64,000 nt of DNA from Bacillota bacterium (GTDB taxonomy: Bacteria; Bacillota_I; Bacilli_A; Erysipelotrichales; Erysipelotrichaceae): contig JAEWFD010000040.1 of the NCBI GenBank assembly GCA_023388995.1, forward strand, positions 62,001 through 126,000. Reading direction: 5' to 3'. Below are positions 25,726 to 34,525 of the stretch, in pieces. Position 1 is the first letter of the stretch; each line of letters starts with the position of its first letter. The notes below the pieces were generated by a model. That model was not told where the DNA came from and ran no database searches. It saw nothing but the letters and a program-made list of their open reading frames with translations. A program made the translations under genes and the position numbers.

Positions 25726-26610
25726 ATGAAAGACACACAAGGATATACCCTGATGCATGAGCATCTTACGATCGATTTGTCAGGCGTAAAGCAGACGGAT
25801 GATTGCCGTCTGGATTGCTTTGATCAAACGGTGGAAGAATTCCGTGCATTGTACCAGCATCAAGTGCGGCGCGTGGTCGACGTGACCAATTGCGGCATGG
25901 GTCAAAATCCTGAATATGCGGAAAAAATCGGTCAATTGACAGGAATAGAGATTGTCCATGCAACCGGCTTTTATAAGGAACCATTCTTGCCGCAGCAAGT
26001 GTATGAGCAAACACCTGAGCAGCTTGCTGATTTCATGGTAAAAGAGCTGCGAAGCGGAATTGGCACCAGCAACATAAAAGCGGGCATCATCGGAGAAATC
26101 GGTACCAGCAAAGATATGATGACAGAATTGGAAGCTAAGCTTTTTGAAGCTGCATGTATCGCACAACGACAAACAAATGCCAGCATTTATACGCATACAA
26201 CGCTAGGCACGTATGCACTGGAGCAGGTTCAGTTTTTCAAAGAACGCCAAATTCCATTAGATCGGGTAATCATCGGGCATATTGATTTGAGAGATGATTT
26301 GGCATATATCTTGCGTGTTCTGGAAACCGGTGTGACTGTTGGCTTTGATACCATCGGCAAGCTAAATTATGTACCTGATGAAAATCGCGTTTCCTATTTA
26401 AAAGAAATTGCAGCAAGAGGGTTTGCATCCCAGGTCGTCTTGTCACTTGATTTAACCCGGAAATCGCATTTGAAGTATAAAGAGGGTATTGGCTATTCTT
26501 ACTTGTTTACCCATTTTATTCCCATGTTGAAAAAAGCTGGTATTCATCAAGATACGATTGATACTTGGCTGATCACGAATCCGCAGCGATTATTAGGAGG
26601 TTTGTTATGA
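25726..26610 (+). CDS. php: Phosphotriesterase-homology protein (Php/YhfV type)
   Basis: 294 aa, RBS TGGAGGAA. Binuclear-metal TIM-barrel hydrolase of the PTE family: HEHLTIDL (metal H-x-H), GIIGEIGTS with Glu in place of the carbamylated Lys (as in PHP), SIYTHTTLG, VIIGHIDLRDD and VVLSLDLTRKSH for the later ligands. Members hydrolyse lactones or phosphoesters; the E. coli homolog's substrate is not settled. Third enzyme-type gene of the operon, overlapped by yhfS (ATGA). Confidence 0.85.
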   Translation: MKDTQGYTLMHEHLTIDLSGVKQTDDCRLDCFDQTVEEFRALYQHQVRRVVDVTNCGMGQNPEYAEKIGQLTGIEIVHATGFYKEPFLPQQVYEQTPEQLADFMVKELRSGIGTSNIKAGIIGEIGTSKDMMTELEAKLFEAACIAQRQTNASIYTHTTLGTYALEQVQFFKERQIPLDRVIIGHIDLRDDLAYILRVLETGVTVGFDTIGKLNYVPDENRVSYLKEIAARGFASQVVLSLDLTRKSHLKYKEGIGYSYLFTHFIPMLKKAGIHQDTIDTWLITNPQRLLGGLL

Positions 26611-27710
26611 TTCTTAATCCATTGCCATCCATTTCAATAGAAGAAGCAATGCAGAAGCAGTTTGCCTTTGTGGATGCTGTTACTGAAGTATTTTCCGGTG
26701 ATGAACTGTTAACCCGTGGTGACCTTGGTGTTGCGGGTGAATGGAATATGCCGCAAACTACGAAGAAGGTGCAGCAAGTACTGGCTCGTTTCTTTCATGC
26801 TGAGGATGCCGTATTAGTGCGTGGTGCCGGAACGGCTGCTATTCGCTATGCACTGAATGCAGTGCTAGCTCCTGGTGATGCAATCCTGATTCATGATGCG
26901 CCGATCTATCAAACGACAATAAACTCGATGGAAGTGATGGGACTGCAATTGGTAGTTGCTGATTTCAACCAAAAGGATGCCATATTGAAGGCACTCAAGG
27001 AGCATCCTGAAATCAAAGCAGCATTAATTCAATATACCAGACAGCGGATTGATGATCGTTATGATATCAAAGAAGTCATCAATGCGATTAAGAGCTATGT
27101 GGATATACCGATTATCACCGATGACAATTATGCGGTGATGAAGGTGAGTCAGATTGGCTGCGAGGCAGGAGCAGATTTGTCGTGTTTTTCGACATTCAAG
27201 TTGCTAGGACCGGAAGGGATTGGCTGCATTGTCGGAAAACAGAAGTATCTTAAGAAAATTCAAAAACTTCATTATTCGGGCGGCATGCAAACACAAGGGT
27301 TTGAAGCACTGGAAGTGTTGCGGGGACTTGTATATGCGCCGGTAGCTTTAGCGATTCAGGCAACTGTTTGCGAGGAAACGGCAAGACGTCTAAATCAACA
27401 GGAACTTCCTGGTGTGAAACAAGCAATGATTGCCAATGCGCAGTCAAAAGTTATTCTTGTCGAGTTTGAACAAGAAATTGCGGCCGAAGTGCTTCGCCAT
27501 GCCGTGCAATTAGGAGCAGCACCACATCCGGTTGGCGCGGAATCGAAATATGAATTTGTTCCGTTATTTTATCGTGTATCCGGCACTTTTTTGAAACAAG
27601 ATCCAAGTCTGGCAAAAAGAATGATCCGCATCAATCCGATGCGATGCGGCAGTGATACGATTATCAAAATTCTGCAAGCAGCAATGGAAAGGGTGGAAGC
27701 ATGTTCTTAA
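26607..27710 (+). CDS. yhfS: YhfS-type PLP-dependent aminotransferase-fold enzyme
   Basis: 367 aa from ATG 26607 (AGGAGG), overlapping the php stop. Fold type I PLP enzyme (class V/cystathionine-synthase-like): IITDDNYAVMKV carries the PLP-binding Asp and SCFSTFKLLGPEG the Schiff-base Lys; N-terminal FSGDELLTRGDLGVAGEW is typical of YhfS. Reaction unknown; transamination, beta-elimination or decarboxylation of an amino compound released upstream in the pathway is possible. It overlaps yhfX by 10 bp. Confidence 0.8.
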   Translation: MILNPLPSISIEEAMQKQFAFVDAVTEVFSGDELLTRGDLGVAGEWNMPQTTKKVQQVLARFFHAEDAVLVRGAGTAAIRYALNAVLAPGDAILIHDAPIYQTTINSMEVMGLQLVVADFNQKDAILKALKEHPEIKAALIQYTRQRIDDRYDIKEVINAIKSYVDIPIITDDNYAVMKVSQIGCEAGADLSCFSTFKLLGPEGIGCIVGKQKYLKKIQKLHYSGGMQTQGFEALEVLRGLVYAPVALAIQATVCEETARRLNQQELPGVKQAMIANAQSKVILVEFEQEIAAEVLRHAVQLGAAPHPVGAESKYEFVPLFYRVSGTFLKQDPSLAKRMIRINPMRCGSDTIIKILQAAMERVEACS

Positions 27711-28855
27711 ACAGTACCAAAAGAAGAAATCCAGCCTTGCTTGAAACGGCATTTCAAATGCACCAAACGGGGGTAATACAACCAGATACGTATGTGATTG
27801 ACTTGGATGCATTCCTTGCCAATGCGGAACAAATCTTACAGGAAGCAAAGACCCAAGAGATTCAACTCTATTTCATGTTGAAGCAAGTGGGCAGAAATCC
27901 TATGCTTGCAAAGGAACTCGTGAAAATGGGTTATCGTGGTGCTGTCGTAGTGGACTATAAGGAAGCTGCATTGATGATGAAGCACCAAATTCCACTTGGT
28001 CATGTCGGTCATCTGGTGCAAATTCCCAAACACCAGCTAAAAGATATCATTGCTTATGGCTGTGAGATTATGACAGCATATACACTGGAGAAAATTCGTG
28101 AAATCAATCAAGCCGCAAAAGAATTGCAGGTTATCCAGCCCATTATGCTGCGCGTATGTAAAGCAGATGATTTACTATACAGCGGCCAGCTGGCAGGTTT
28201 TCATATAGAGGAATTAACAGATGTTGTCAAGGAAGTACAACAGCTTAGTCATGTTCGTTTAAGCGGTGTGACTGCCTTTCCTTGCTTCTTATACCAAGAA
28301 GATAGCCAAGAAATTCAGCCGACTGCCAACCTTGCGACAGTCCTACAAGCTGCTGACTTGCTTCGTGGGTTAGGATGTGAGATTACGCAAATCAACACAC
28401 CATCGACAACTTGCAGTGCAACATTGAAATTGATGAAGCAATCTGGTGCAACTCATGGAGAGCCGGGTCATGGCTTTACCGGAACAACACCAGCCCATGT
28501 GAAAGAAGACTTAATAGAAAAGCCGGCAGTCGTATATGTCAGTGAAGTATCTCATACGTATGATGGGGTGAGTTATTGTTATGGCGGTGGATTGTACCGC
28601 CGCTCCCATATGGAGAATGCACTGGTCGGAACTTCCATGCAAGATTGCAAGCATGTTTCAGTTCTATGGCCGAATTTGGACAATATCGACTATCACCTTG
28701 GATTGCAAGGTAAATGTCATGTATCAGACACAGTATTGATGTCGTTTCGCTTCCAGATCTTTGTTACACGAAGTGATGTTGTGATTGTGAAAGGAATCAG
28801 CACTAACCAGCCGGAAATTGCCGGAAGGTATGATGCGTTAGGGAAAGAACTATGA
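27701..28855 (+). CDS. yhfX: YhfX-type PLP protein (alanine-racemase-like fold)
   Basis: 384 aa. N-terminal PLP barrel like alanine racemase/DSD1: YVIDLDAFLANAEQI and YFMLKQVGRNPMLAKEL with the presumptive PLP Lys; later HGEPGHGFTGTTP and SEVSHTYDGVSYCYGGG. YhfX of E. coli belongs to this group and is of unknown function; D-amino-acid racemase or dehydratase chemistry is plausible. Overlaps both neighbours (yhfS by 10 bp, yhfW by 4 bp), so stoichiometric co-expression is likely. Confidence 0.8.
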   Translation: MFLNSTKRRNPALLETAFQMHQTGVIQPDTYVIDLDAFLANAEQILQEAKTQEIQLYFMLKQVGRNPMLAKELVKMGYRGAVVVDYKEAALMMKHQIPLGHVGHLVQIPKHQLKDIIAYGCEIMTAYTLEKIREINQAAKELQVIQPIMLRVCKADDLLYSGQLAGFHIEELTDVVKEVQQLSHVRLSGVTAFPCFLYQEDSQEIQPTANLATVLQAADLLRGLGCEITQINTPSTTCSATLKLMKQSGATHGEPGHGFTGTTPAHVKEDLIEKPAVVYVSEVSHTYDGVSYCYGGGLYRRSHMENALVGTSMQDCKHVSVLWPNLDNIDYHLGLQGKCHVSDTVLMSFRFQIFVTRSDVVIVKGISTNQPEIAGRYDALGKEL

Positions 28856-30063
28856 AAAAGCGCTTTGTTGTATTAGTGCTGGATGGATTTGGTATGAGAG
28901 CAATGGAAGATGCGCACTTATTCCGTGAACAAGATCAAGCATCGAGTACCTTCGGCAGCATTTTACGTACTTATCCCGATTTGAAACTGCCAAACTTAGA
29001 GAAGCTGGGCTTGATGAATGCATATGGAATGGAAAGTGCAACTATGAAATTCAGTGATACTGCAATCTTCAGCACAAGCAGATTAATGCACTTTGGGGCA
29101 GATACGTATGCAGGGCATCAGGAGATTATGGGAACAAAACCGCAGAAGCCTACCATTCAGCCGTTTCAGGAAGTGATTCATGATGTCGCATCTCATTTGA
29201 CGGAGCATGGACACCTTGTAGAGTGGCGTGAAAAAGAAGGATTGCAATACCTGCTGGTGGATTACTATGTATGTGTCGCGGATAATATTGATGCCGATTA
29301 TGGACAAGCATACAATGTTACTGCTCCATTAGATTTGATTCCATTTGCAGATGTCTTGCAGATCGGAAAATTAGTACGGCAAAAGGCAAAGGTAAGCCGA
29401 GTGATTCCCTTTGGCGGTACAAACACGACATTAGAAGATATCCTTGCTGCGGAAGAAGTGCATTTGGGTAAATATATCGGAATACATGCAGTAAAATCAA
29501 AATCTTATGAGCATGGCTATCAAGTACTTCATTTAGGTTATGGTGTAAATGACGAAGTGCAAGTGCCAGTCATTTTGGGAAAACAAAAGATTGCTGTTTC
29601 CTTGTTTGGCAAAGTAGCAGATATTGTATCCAATCCTTATGGGAAGAGTGTATCTTGTGTAAATACAAATGATGTGATGGATCTGACCATTCAGGAACTG
29701 AGAGAGATGGAGCAAGGATTTATTTGTACCAATGTGCAAGAAACAGATCTGGCGGGGCACTCCCAAAATCCGGGCTGGTATAAAGATTTGCTGGTACAAG
29801 TAGATGAAAAGCTGAACATCTTGCTTCCTCTGCTGACAGAGGAGGATATTCTTGTCATTATGGCTGATCATGGCAATGATCCGTTGATTGGTCATAATAA
29901 ACATACCAGAGAATGTGTTCCTTTATTGATTTATGATCAACAGCATCAAGCAATAGAAATTCCGCAGCGCAGTACATTATCTGATGTAGGAGCTACGGCA
30001 TGTGAGTTCTTTGGTGCGCATACCTGTGAAAATGGAACTTCTTTTTTACCATTTCTAAAATGA
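28852..30063 (+). CDS. yhfW: YhfW-type phosphopentomutase-like metalloenzyme
   Basis: 403 aa, ATGA overlap with yhfX. Alkaline-phosphatase-superfamily enzyme close to phosphopentomutase: N-terminal metal Asp in VLVLDGFGM, nucleophile-type Thr in FGADTYAGHQEIMG, and the C-terminal metal motif IMADHGNDPLIGHNKHTRE, which parallels DHGNDP...DHTRE of phosphopentomutase. This suggests that the pathway handles a sugar or polyol phosphate, with phosphate moved within the molecule. Last gene of the nine-gene operon. Confidence 0.85.
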   Translation: MKKRFVVLVLDGFGMRAMEDAHLFREQDQASSTFGSILRTYPDLKLPNLEKLGLMNAYGMESATMKFSDTAIFSTSRLMHFGADTYAGHQEIMGTKPQKPTIQPFQEVIHDVASHLTEHGHLVEWREKEGLQYLLVDYYVCVADNIDADYGQAYNVTAPLDLIPFADVLQIGKLVRQKAKVSRVIPFGGTNTTLEDILAAEEVHLGKYIGIHAVKSKSYEHGYQVLHLGYGVNDEVQVPVILGKQKIAVSLFGKVADIVSNPYGKSVSCVNTNDVMDLTIQELREMEQGFICTNVQETDLAGHSQNPGWYKDLLVQVDEKLNILLPLLTEEDILVIMADHGNDPLIGHNKHTRECVPLLIYDQQHQAIEIPQRSTLSDVGATACEFFGAHTCENGTSFLPFLK

Positions 30064-30064
30064 G

Positions 30065-30084
30065 ACTCCTGAACGGGAGTTTTT
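30065..30084 (+). terminator. Rho-independent terminator of the yhf-type operon
   Basis: ACTCC / GGAGT short stem followed by TTTTT, directly after the yhfW stop codon. Confidence 0.6.
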
Positions 30085-30405
30085 CGTTTCTATGCAAGGA
30101 TTTAAAAATATGGTAAACTAAAGAAATAGAAAGGGTTTTCATATGTGATATTCAAAAGATAGCTGGTACTCAGCACTCTTTTTGAATTTTTCATGGAATT
30201 ATATAACGTGGGTTGATTGAAATGAATCTGTTGCAGATCAAAGGATAGCAGTAAAATTAAACTTTTCCTTGCTGATCACTTAATACATTCAAATTAAACA
30301 TAAATATTACTGTGAAATGAAACATTATTAGATAAATTGCTTGTGTTTTTTCCTGAAATAAGGGATAATTGACTGCTGGTATGTAGAAAATGAGGATTGT
30401 ATGAA
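30085..30405. other. Intergenic region, A/T-rich, no gene seen
   Basis: No open reading frame of note. An imperfect hairpin spans 30150-30187 (ATTCAAAA / TTTTGAAT outer arms with an inner GCTG/CAGC pair). GAGGA at 30392-30396 is the ribosome site of the next gene. Confidence 0.5.
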
Positions 30406-31047
30406 ATGAAAAAGTTTGGAATTCGAATTGCTGTTTTTTTGGTTGGTGTTCTTTTTTTGGTTTTAGGAGTAGTAATTTGTTCTAAAATCAATTTAGGAAT
30501 GGCTCCATTCGATAGTTTAGTATATAATGCATCTTTGGCATTTGGCATCAAATATGGGACAATTAATATTTTTGTTGGGGTTGTTTTTGTCCTAATTCAG
30601 CTCTTAATTTTACGCAAGGAATTCAAGCTTGTTAGTTTGATTCAATTTGTACTGTTATTATATATTTCTGTTTTAATTGACTTTTTTATGTATCAAGTGT
30701 TTGCCTTTTCATTTTCCGAATCGCTATCTGTGCGTATTCCGTTATTTGCACTTGGCATGTGTTTGATATCTGCGGGAATAGGAATGTTTATGTCTGCAGA
30801 ATTGTATTCATTTCCACTAGAAACGTTAATTGCAGTATTATATGAAAGATTTAAGATTAAAATTGCTGTCAGCAAATGGACGATTGATGGTGTTAGCCTG
30901 CTTCTATCTTTGGTAATTGCAATTATGTTTAAATTGCCAAATTATAATATTGGTTTGGGCACAGTTGTATTATTTATTGGAATCGGACCAATGATAAATA
31001 TTGTATATGAGAAAAGCAAAGCGATGCTTGCGAAGGTGAAAGAATGA
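30406..31047 (+). CDS. YczE/YyaS/YitT family membrane protein
   Basis: 213 aa from ATG 30406 (GAGGA 9 bp upstream; TTG 30397 is also in frame). About six membrane segments; the start FLVGVLFLVLGVVICSKINLGMAPFDSL matches the recurring N-terminal segment of YczE/YitT proteins, with GIGMFMSAELYSFPLETLIA in the middle. Function unknown for the family. It overlaps the following methyltransferase gene by ATGA, so the two are translated together. Confidence 0.75.
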   Translation: MKKFGIRIAVFLVGVLFLVLGVVICSKINLGMAPFDSLVYNASLAFGIKYGTINIFVGVVFVLIQLLILRKEFKLVSLIQFVLLLYISVLIDFFMYQVFAFSFSESLSVRIPLFALGMCLISAGIGMFMSAELYSFPLETLIAVLYERFKIKIAVSKWTIDGVSLLLSLVIAIMFKLPNYNIGLGTVVLFIGIGPMINIVYEKSKAMLAKVKE

Positions 31048-32372
31048 AACTAAAAATTGAGAAAATGGGAATTAACGGGGAAGGTATTGGATATCATGAA
31101 AGCAAGCCTGTTTTTATTGAAGGTGCTTTTCCAAGTGAAGTAGTTGAAGTAGAATTGAAAGAAAATATGAAGTCATACTTTAGAGGCAAGCTGGTCAAAA
31201 TTGAAACGCCAAGCAAGTTTCGTGTTCCTTCCAAGCTTGCGCTGTACCGGGGGCATTCCTATGCATTAATTGATATGGCAATGGAAGAACAACTACGGCA
31301 AAAAAGAGAGCTGGTTTGTCAGGCTCTGAATAAGTATGCGCGTATTCCATCCTCGATGGTTGAGGATACAATTGAAAATCCACAGCCTTTGGGTTATCGA
31401 AACCAATTGAAGATGCCAATTGATAAAATCAACAGTAAATTAGTCAGCGGGATGTACCTCCCAAATTCCAATCATTTTATTCCGGTAGAGTATGATCCGA
31501 TTCATGAGGCTGTATTGGACGAAAAACGGCTCGAAATAATGGAAGTGTTAAATCACTATGATTTTCCGCCATACAATAAGAAGAATCGCAAGGGTATTCG
31601 CACTTTGGTTCTGCGCCACTTAGATGGTGGGTTTCAATGTACGATTGTTACCGGCAGAGATCATTTGCCAAATGCCATGGTCAATGAATTGTATGCATTA
31701 AAAGACATGAAGTGCGTGGCCCATAGTGTCAATACCAATACCGGACCAGATGTATTTGGGAAAGAGCTGCGAGTGCTAAAAGGGGATATCAAACTGACAG
31801 TTCCTGTCTACAATATGCAGCTGCAAGTATCATGCCGTTCTTTTTTCCAATTGAATACAGTTCAAGCTGGAAGGTTGTATGAGTTGGTTCATGATTTATT
31901 AGCAGATGATAGATATAAGCTAATTGTGGAGGCTTATAGCGGAGTTGGCGGGTTAGGGCTAAGTGTCCGTGATCTGGCAAAAGAAGTGATTGGCATTGAA
32001 TCGATCAGCAGTGCTGTGAAGAATGCCAATGAGAATGCAAAGTTGAATAATGCTGACCATGTGAAGTTTGTACTTGGGGATGCGGGCACAGAAATGCAAC
32101 GTTTGGTAAAAGCTAAGAAGAGAATTGATGTGGTGATTGTAGATCCGCCAAGAATTGGACTTAGTGAGGAGTTTTTGGAATCATTACTAATTTCTGCACC
32201 TAAAAAGATTGTGTATGTTTCGTGCAATCCATCAACATTAGGTAAGGACTTGGATATTTTGAAACAATTTTATGAAGTAAAACGGGTAATTCCGTTTGAT
32301 ATGTTCAGCCAGACGGCACATGTTGAGACGATAATAATGATGGCGAAATGTGGTTCGGAGGGCAAAAAATAG
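31044..32372 (+). CDS. rlmD: 23S rRNA (uracil-5-)-methyltransferase, RlmD/RlmCD family
   Basis: 442 aa. N-terminal TRAM domain (~1-55), central RNA-binding domain and a C-terminal SAM-dependent methyltransferase domain: VEAYSGVGGLGLSV (SAM motif I), IVDPPRIGL and catalytic Cys in YVSCNPSTLGKDL. The four N-terminal Fe-S cysteines of RlmD are not present, as in several Firmicute members. It methylates a uracil C5 in 23S rRNA; which position (U747/U1939 or both) cannot be told. Confidence 0.85.
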   Translation: MKLKIEKMGINGEGIGYHESKPVFIEGAFPSEVVEVELKENMKSYFRGKLVKIETPSKFRVPSKLALYRGHSYALIDMAMEEQLRQKRELVCQALNKYARIPSSMVEDTIENPQPLGYRNQLKMPIDKINSKLVSGMYLPNSNHFIPVEYDPIHEAVLDEKRLEIMEVLNHYDFPPYNKKNRKGIRTLVLRHLDGGFQCTIVTGRDHLPNAMVNELYALKDMKCVAHSVNTNTGPDVFGKELRVLKGDIKLTVPVYNMQLQVSCRSFFQLNTVQAGRLYELVHDLLADDRYKLIVEAYSGVGGLGLSVRDLAKEVIGIESISSAVKNANENAKLNNADHVKFVLGDAGTEMQRLVKAKKRIDVVIVDPPRIGLSEEFLESLLISAPKKIVYVSCNPSTLGKDLDILKQFYEVKRVIPFDMFSQTAHVETIIMMAKCGSEGKK

Positions 32373-32424
32373 ACTTCGACCACAAGATGTTGTGGTTTGA
32401 GAACGAAAAAAGGGCGAAAATTGA

Positions 32425-32457
32425 GGCCGAAAAGTGCGAATTTCGGCCCGATTTTTT
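32425..32457 (+). terminator. Rho-independent terminator after the rRNA methyltransferase
   Basis: GGCCGAAA / TTTCGGCC perfect 8-bp stem, 8-nt loop, then CGATTTTTT. A separate 7-bp hairpin, ACCACAA-GATG-TTGTGGT, precedes it. Confidence 0.85.
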
Positions 32458-32580
32458 GGCTGTTTTTATAAATGACATAGACAATAGTTGAAAATTATGG
32501 TATGTAGAAGGAAGGAGAATTAGCTTTTGTTGGTGAGCTAATTTATATAATCTCATCTTAATAACAGGGAGGGAAATGAT

Positions 32581-33543
32581 ATGTTGGTATACGAAAAGTT
32601 ACTGGACATGAGTGAAGACTGGTTGAAGTATGCCATTCAGCTTAATTTTTTGCATAAAAATAAAAACGATTTAGTTGAACTTAAAAACCAAGTTTTAAAC
32701 TGTGAAAAGATTCGATCTTACCTATATGATATTACTAATTTTCACAGTGCGTTAGTGAGTAATCACAAGAATCCAGAATTGCCTATACACAAACTCCTCT
32801 TCCTTTTAGATATTGGTTTGGACGCTACTGTCCCAGAAATTCAAATTGCAATTGATGAAATTATGAAGCATCGGGACGAAAATGGAGTCTATCAATCATT
32901 AATTAATATTCCAAAGCACTTTGGTGGCAGTGGAGAAGATATGTATAGTTGGTGCTTATGCGACGCACCTTTACTGCTACTTGCTCTTTTTAAAGCTGGC
33001 GTCGATTATAGTAGTCATATCAAAAACGGTGTTGATTATCTCGTATCCTTTTATAGAGAGAATGGGTTTCCGTGTACTGTGTCCTCAGAACTTGGAAAGT
33101 TTAGAGGTCCGGGCAGAAAAGAGGATTGTTGTCCTTATGCTACTCTAATAATGGCAAAATTGCTATCCTATATTCCCGAATATCAAAACAGCGATATTGC
33201 AAATGATACTGCCACCGCCTTGATTTTTTTGTGGGAAAACAGCTTGGAAAAGCGCCCATATATGTTTTATATGGGGACAGATTTCCGTAAATTAAAAGCA
33301 CCAGCTATATGGTATGATATTGTAAGTGTGACAGAAGTGTTGAGCAGATATGAAAGTATTAGAAGTGACAGCCGATTCAAAGAAATGCTTTCACTAATAA
33401 AAAACAAGCAGGATGATAAAGGATTATTTATACCAGAAGCAGTATTTCAAAAGTTTAAAGGTTGGGATTTTGGACAAAAGAAAATGCCATCACCTTATCT
33501 TACATATTTATGCTTAAGAATATTTGAACAAGCAGGGGTATGA
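32581..33543 (+). CDS. Orphan helical-repeat protein, prenyltransferase/squalene-cyclase-like
   Basis: 320 aa, strong GGGAGG RBS. I do not recognise the exact family. Repeating helix pairs such as IQIAIDEIMKHRDENGVYQS, SWCLCDAPLLLLALFKAGV and VDYLVSFYRENGFPCTVSSE resemble the alpha/alpha-toroid repeats of terpene-cyclase and prenyltransferase-like proteins. Several Cys pairs (CLCD, CC near residue 182) are present. No signal peptide. It stands alone between a terminator and a convergent operon; no function is proposed. Confidence 0.55.
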   Translation: MLVYEKLLDMSEDWLKYAIQLNFLHKNKNDLVELKNQVLNCEKIRSYLYDITNFHSALVSNHKNPELPIHKLLFLLDIGLDATVPEIQIAIDEIMKHRDENGVYQSLINIPKHFGGSGEDMYSWCLCDAPLLLLALFKAGVDYSSHIKNGVDYLVSFYRENGFPCTVSSELGKFRGPGRKEDCCPYATLIMAKLLSYIPEYQNSDIANDTATALIFLWENSLEKRPYMFYMGTDFRKLKAPAIWYDIVSVTEVLSRYESIRSDSRFKEMLSLIKNKQDDKGLFIPEAVFQKFKGWDFGQKKMPSPYLTYLCLRIFEQAGV

Positions 33544-33619
33544 GCAACCTCTTTATTACCCAGAGAAAAACAAAGGCATTGAGATAAAAAAATCTTGAAG
33601 CATCTGTTTTATTTTAGTC

Positions 33620-33817
33620 CTATAGCAATTTAACAATTATTTCTTTACCTTCTCCAAAATGCAAACAAAACATCATGGTGTTACCTGTAATCGTATTTTC
33701 ATCAATTAACTCACTTACCGCCATTACCTGTCCATAAATATCAAGCTCAGAATGGATTAGTGTTCCGTCTGAATTTGGATATGTACACAATACCTTAGCA
33801 TTAAATGCTGTAATTCC
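33620..33817 (-). pseudogene. Gene remnant, C-terminal fragment without start codon
   Basis: On the minus strand about 65 codons with coding character (e.g. YPNSDGTLIHSELDIYGQVM) run into TAG at 33620-33622. The frame is closed upstream by a TAA at 33818-33820, and no start codon with an RBS lies between. It looks like the tail of a decayed gene; the family is not recognised. The rest of the 33544-33887 gap holds nothing I can identify. Confidence 0.45.
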
Positions 33818-33887
33818 TTAAATATAGTGCTGCAGACAACATACAGCAGGGTGAATAAATAACAGTTTTTCAATGTAGTTATGTATT

Positions 33888-34496
33888 CTATTTCTTGATA
33901 TAAGATAGAATGTTGGTATGTTTCTGTAAACCATGCTTTGTGCAATATAAATACAAATCACCGTTTCTGTTTATCATTGGAATACGGAATTCGGCATTTT
34001 GCTCTGGATACAATCTGACTAGTAATACTCTATCATAAAGAACATACGCCACAAAAGCGATGTAGTGGTCTTTCGTCATGTCGTGAGGGATAGAAACATA
34101 GTAGTCGATGTCCATTTTCTGCACCGTAATTTCATGGGCTGGAGTATAAGGAATGGGCTTTAACGGGCGCAGCTTACGTCCGCAGCACGAAATGGAAGCA
34201 CTGCCTGTACTCGTCAAAATGTTGGTACAGGCAGGGCATACATAGAATTGTATTTTATCGATTTTCCCAACATCAGGAAGATTGGGATCAAGCTTTCCCT
34301 CGAGCATTTTTTGAATATCTGCTCCCAGTATTGCAGCTAGCTCAGACCATACTGAGACATCGGGACAGCCCAAGCCACACTCCCATTTCGATATTGTCTT
34401 ATTGCTGATATTGAGCATATCTGCGACTTGCTGCTGGGTCAGCCCTTTTTCTTTTCGCAGCTGAAAAATGAAACGCCCAACTTTGGCGCAATCCAT
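33888..34496 (-). CDS. XRE-type HTH regulator fused to a superoxide-reductase (desulfoferrodoxin) domain
   Basis: 202 aa from ATG 34496 (GGGAGGTGG upstream; the frame is open further upstream). Residues ~5-62 are an XRE helix-turn-helix (LTQQQVADMLNISNKTISKW). Residues ~85-202 read as a full two-iron superoxide reductase: desulforedoxin-like C87-x2-C90 and C104-C105, then the centre II ligand set H121, H138 (IPHDM), H144 (KDHYI), C185 and H188 (CTKHG), with AEFRI between. The catalytic Glu-Lys pair that normally precedes the first His is Pro-Ala here. This suggests a redox- or superoxide-sensing transcription factor rather than an enzyme (inference). Last gene of the operon below the AAA/VWA gene, 29 bp apart. 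Confidence 0.75.
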   Translation of the reverse strand: MDCAKVGRFIFQLRKEKGLTQQQVADMLNISNKTISKWECGLGCPDVSVWSELAAILGADIQKMLEGKLDPNLPDVGKIDKIQFYVCPACTNILTSTGSASISCCGRKLRPLKPIPYTPAHEITVQKMDIDYYVSIPHDMTKDHYIAFVAYVLYDRVLLVRLYPEQNAEFRIPMINRNGDLYLYCTKHGLQKHTNILSYIKK

Positions 34497-34525
34497 AGTA
34501 CCACCTCCCATATGTTTTGAGTGTA

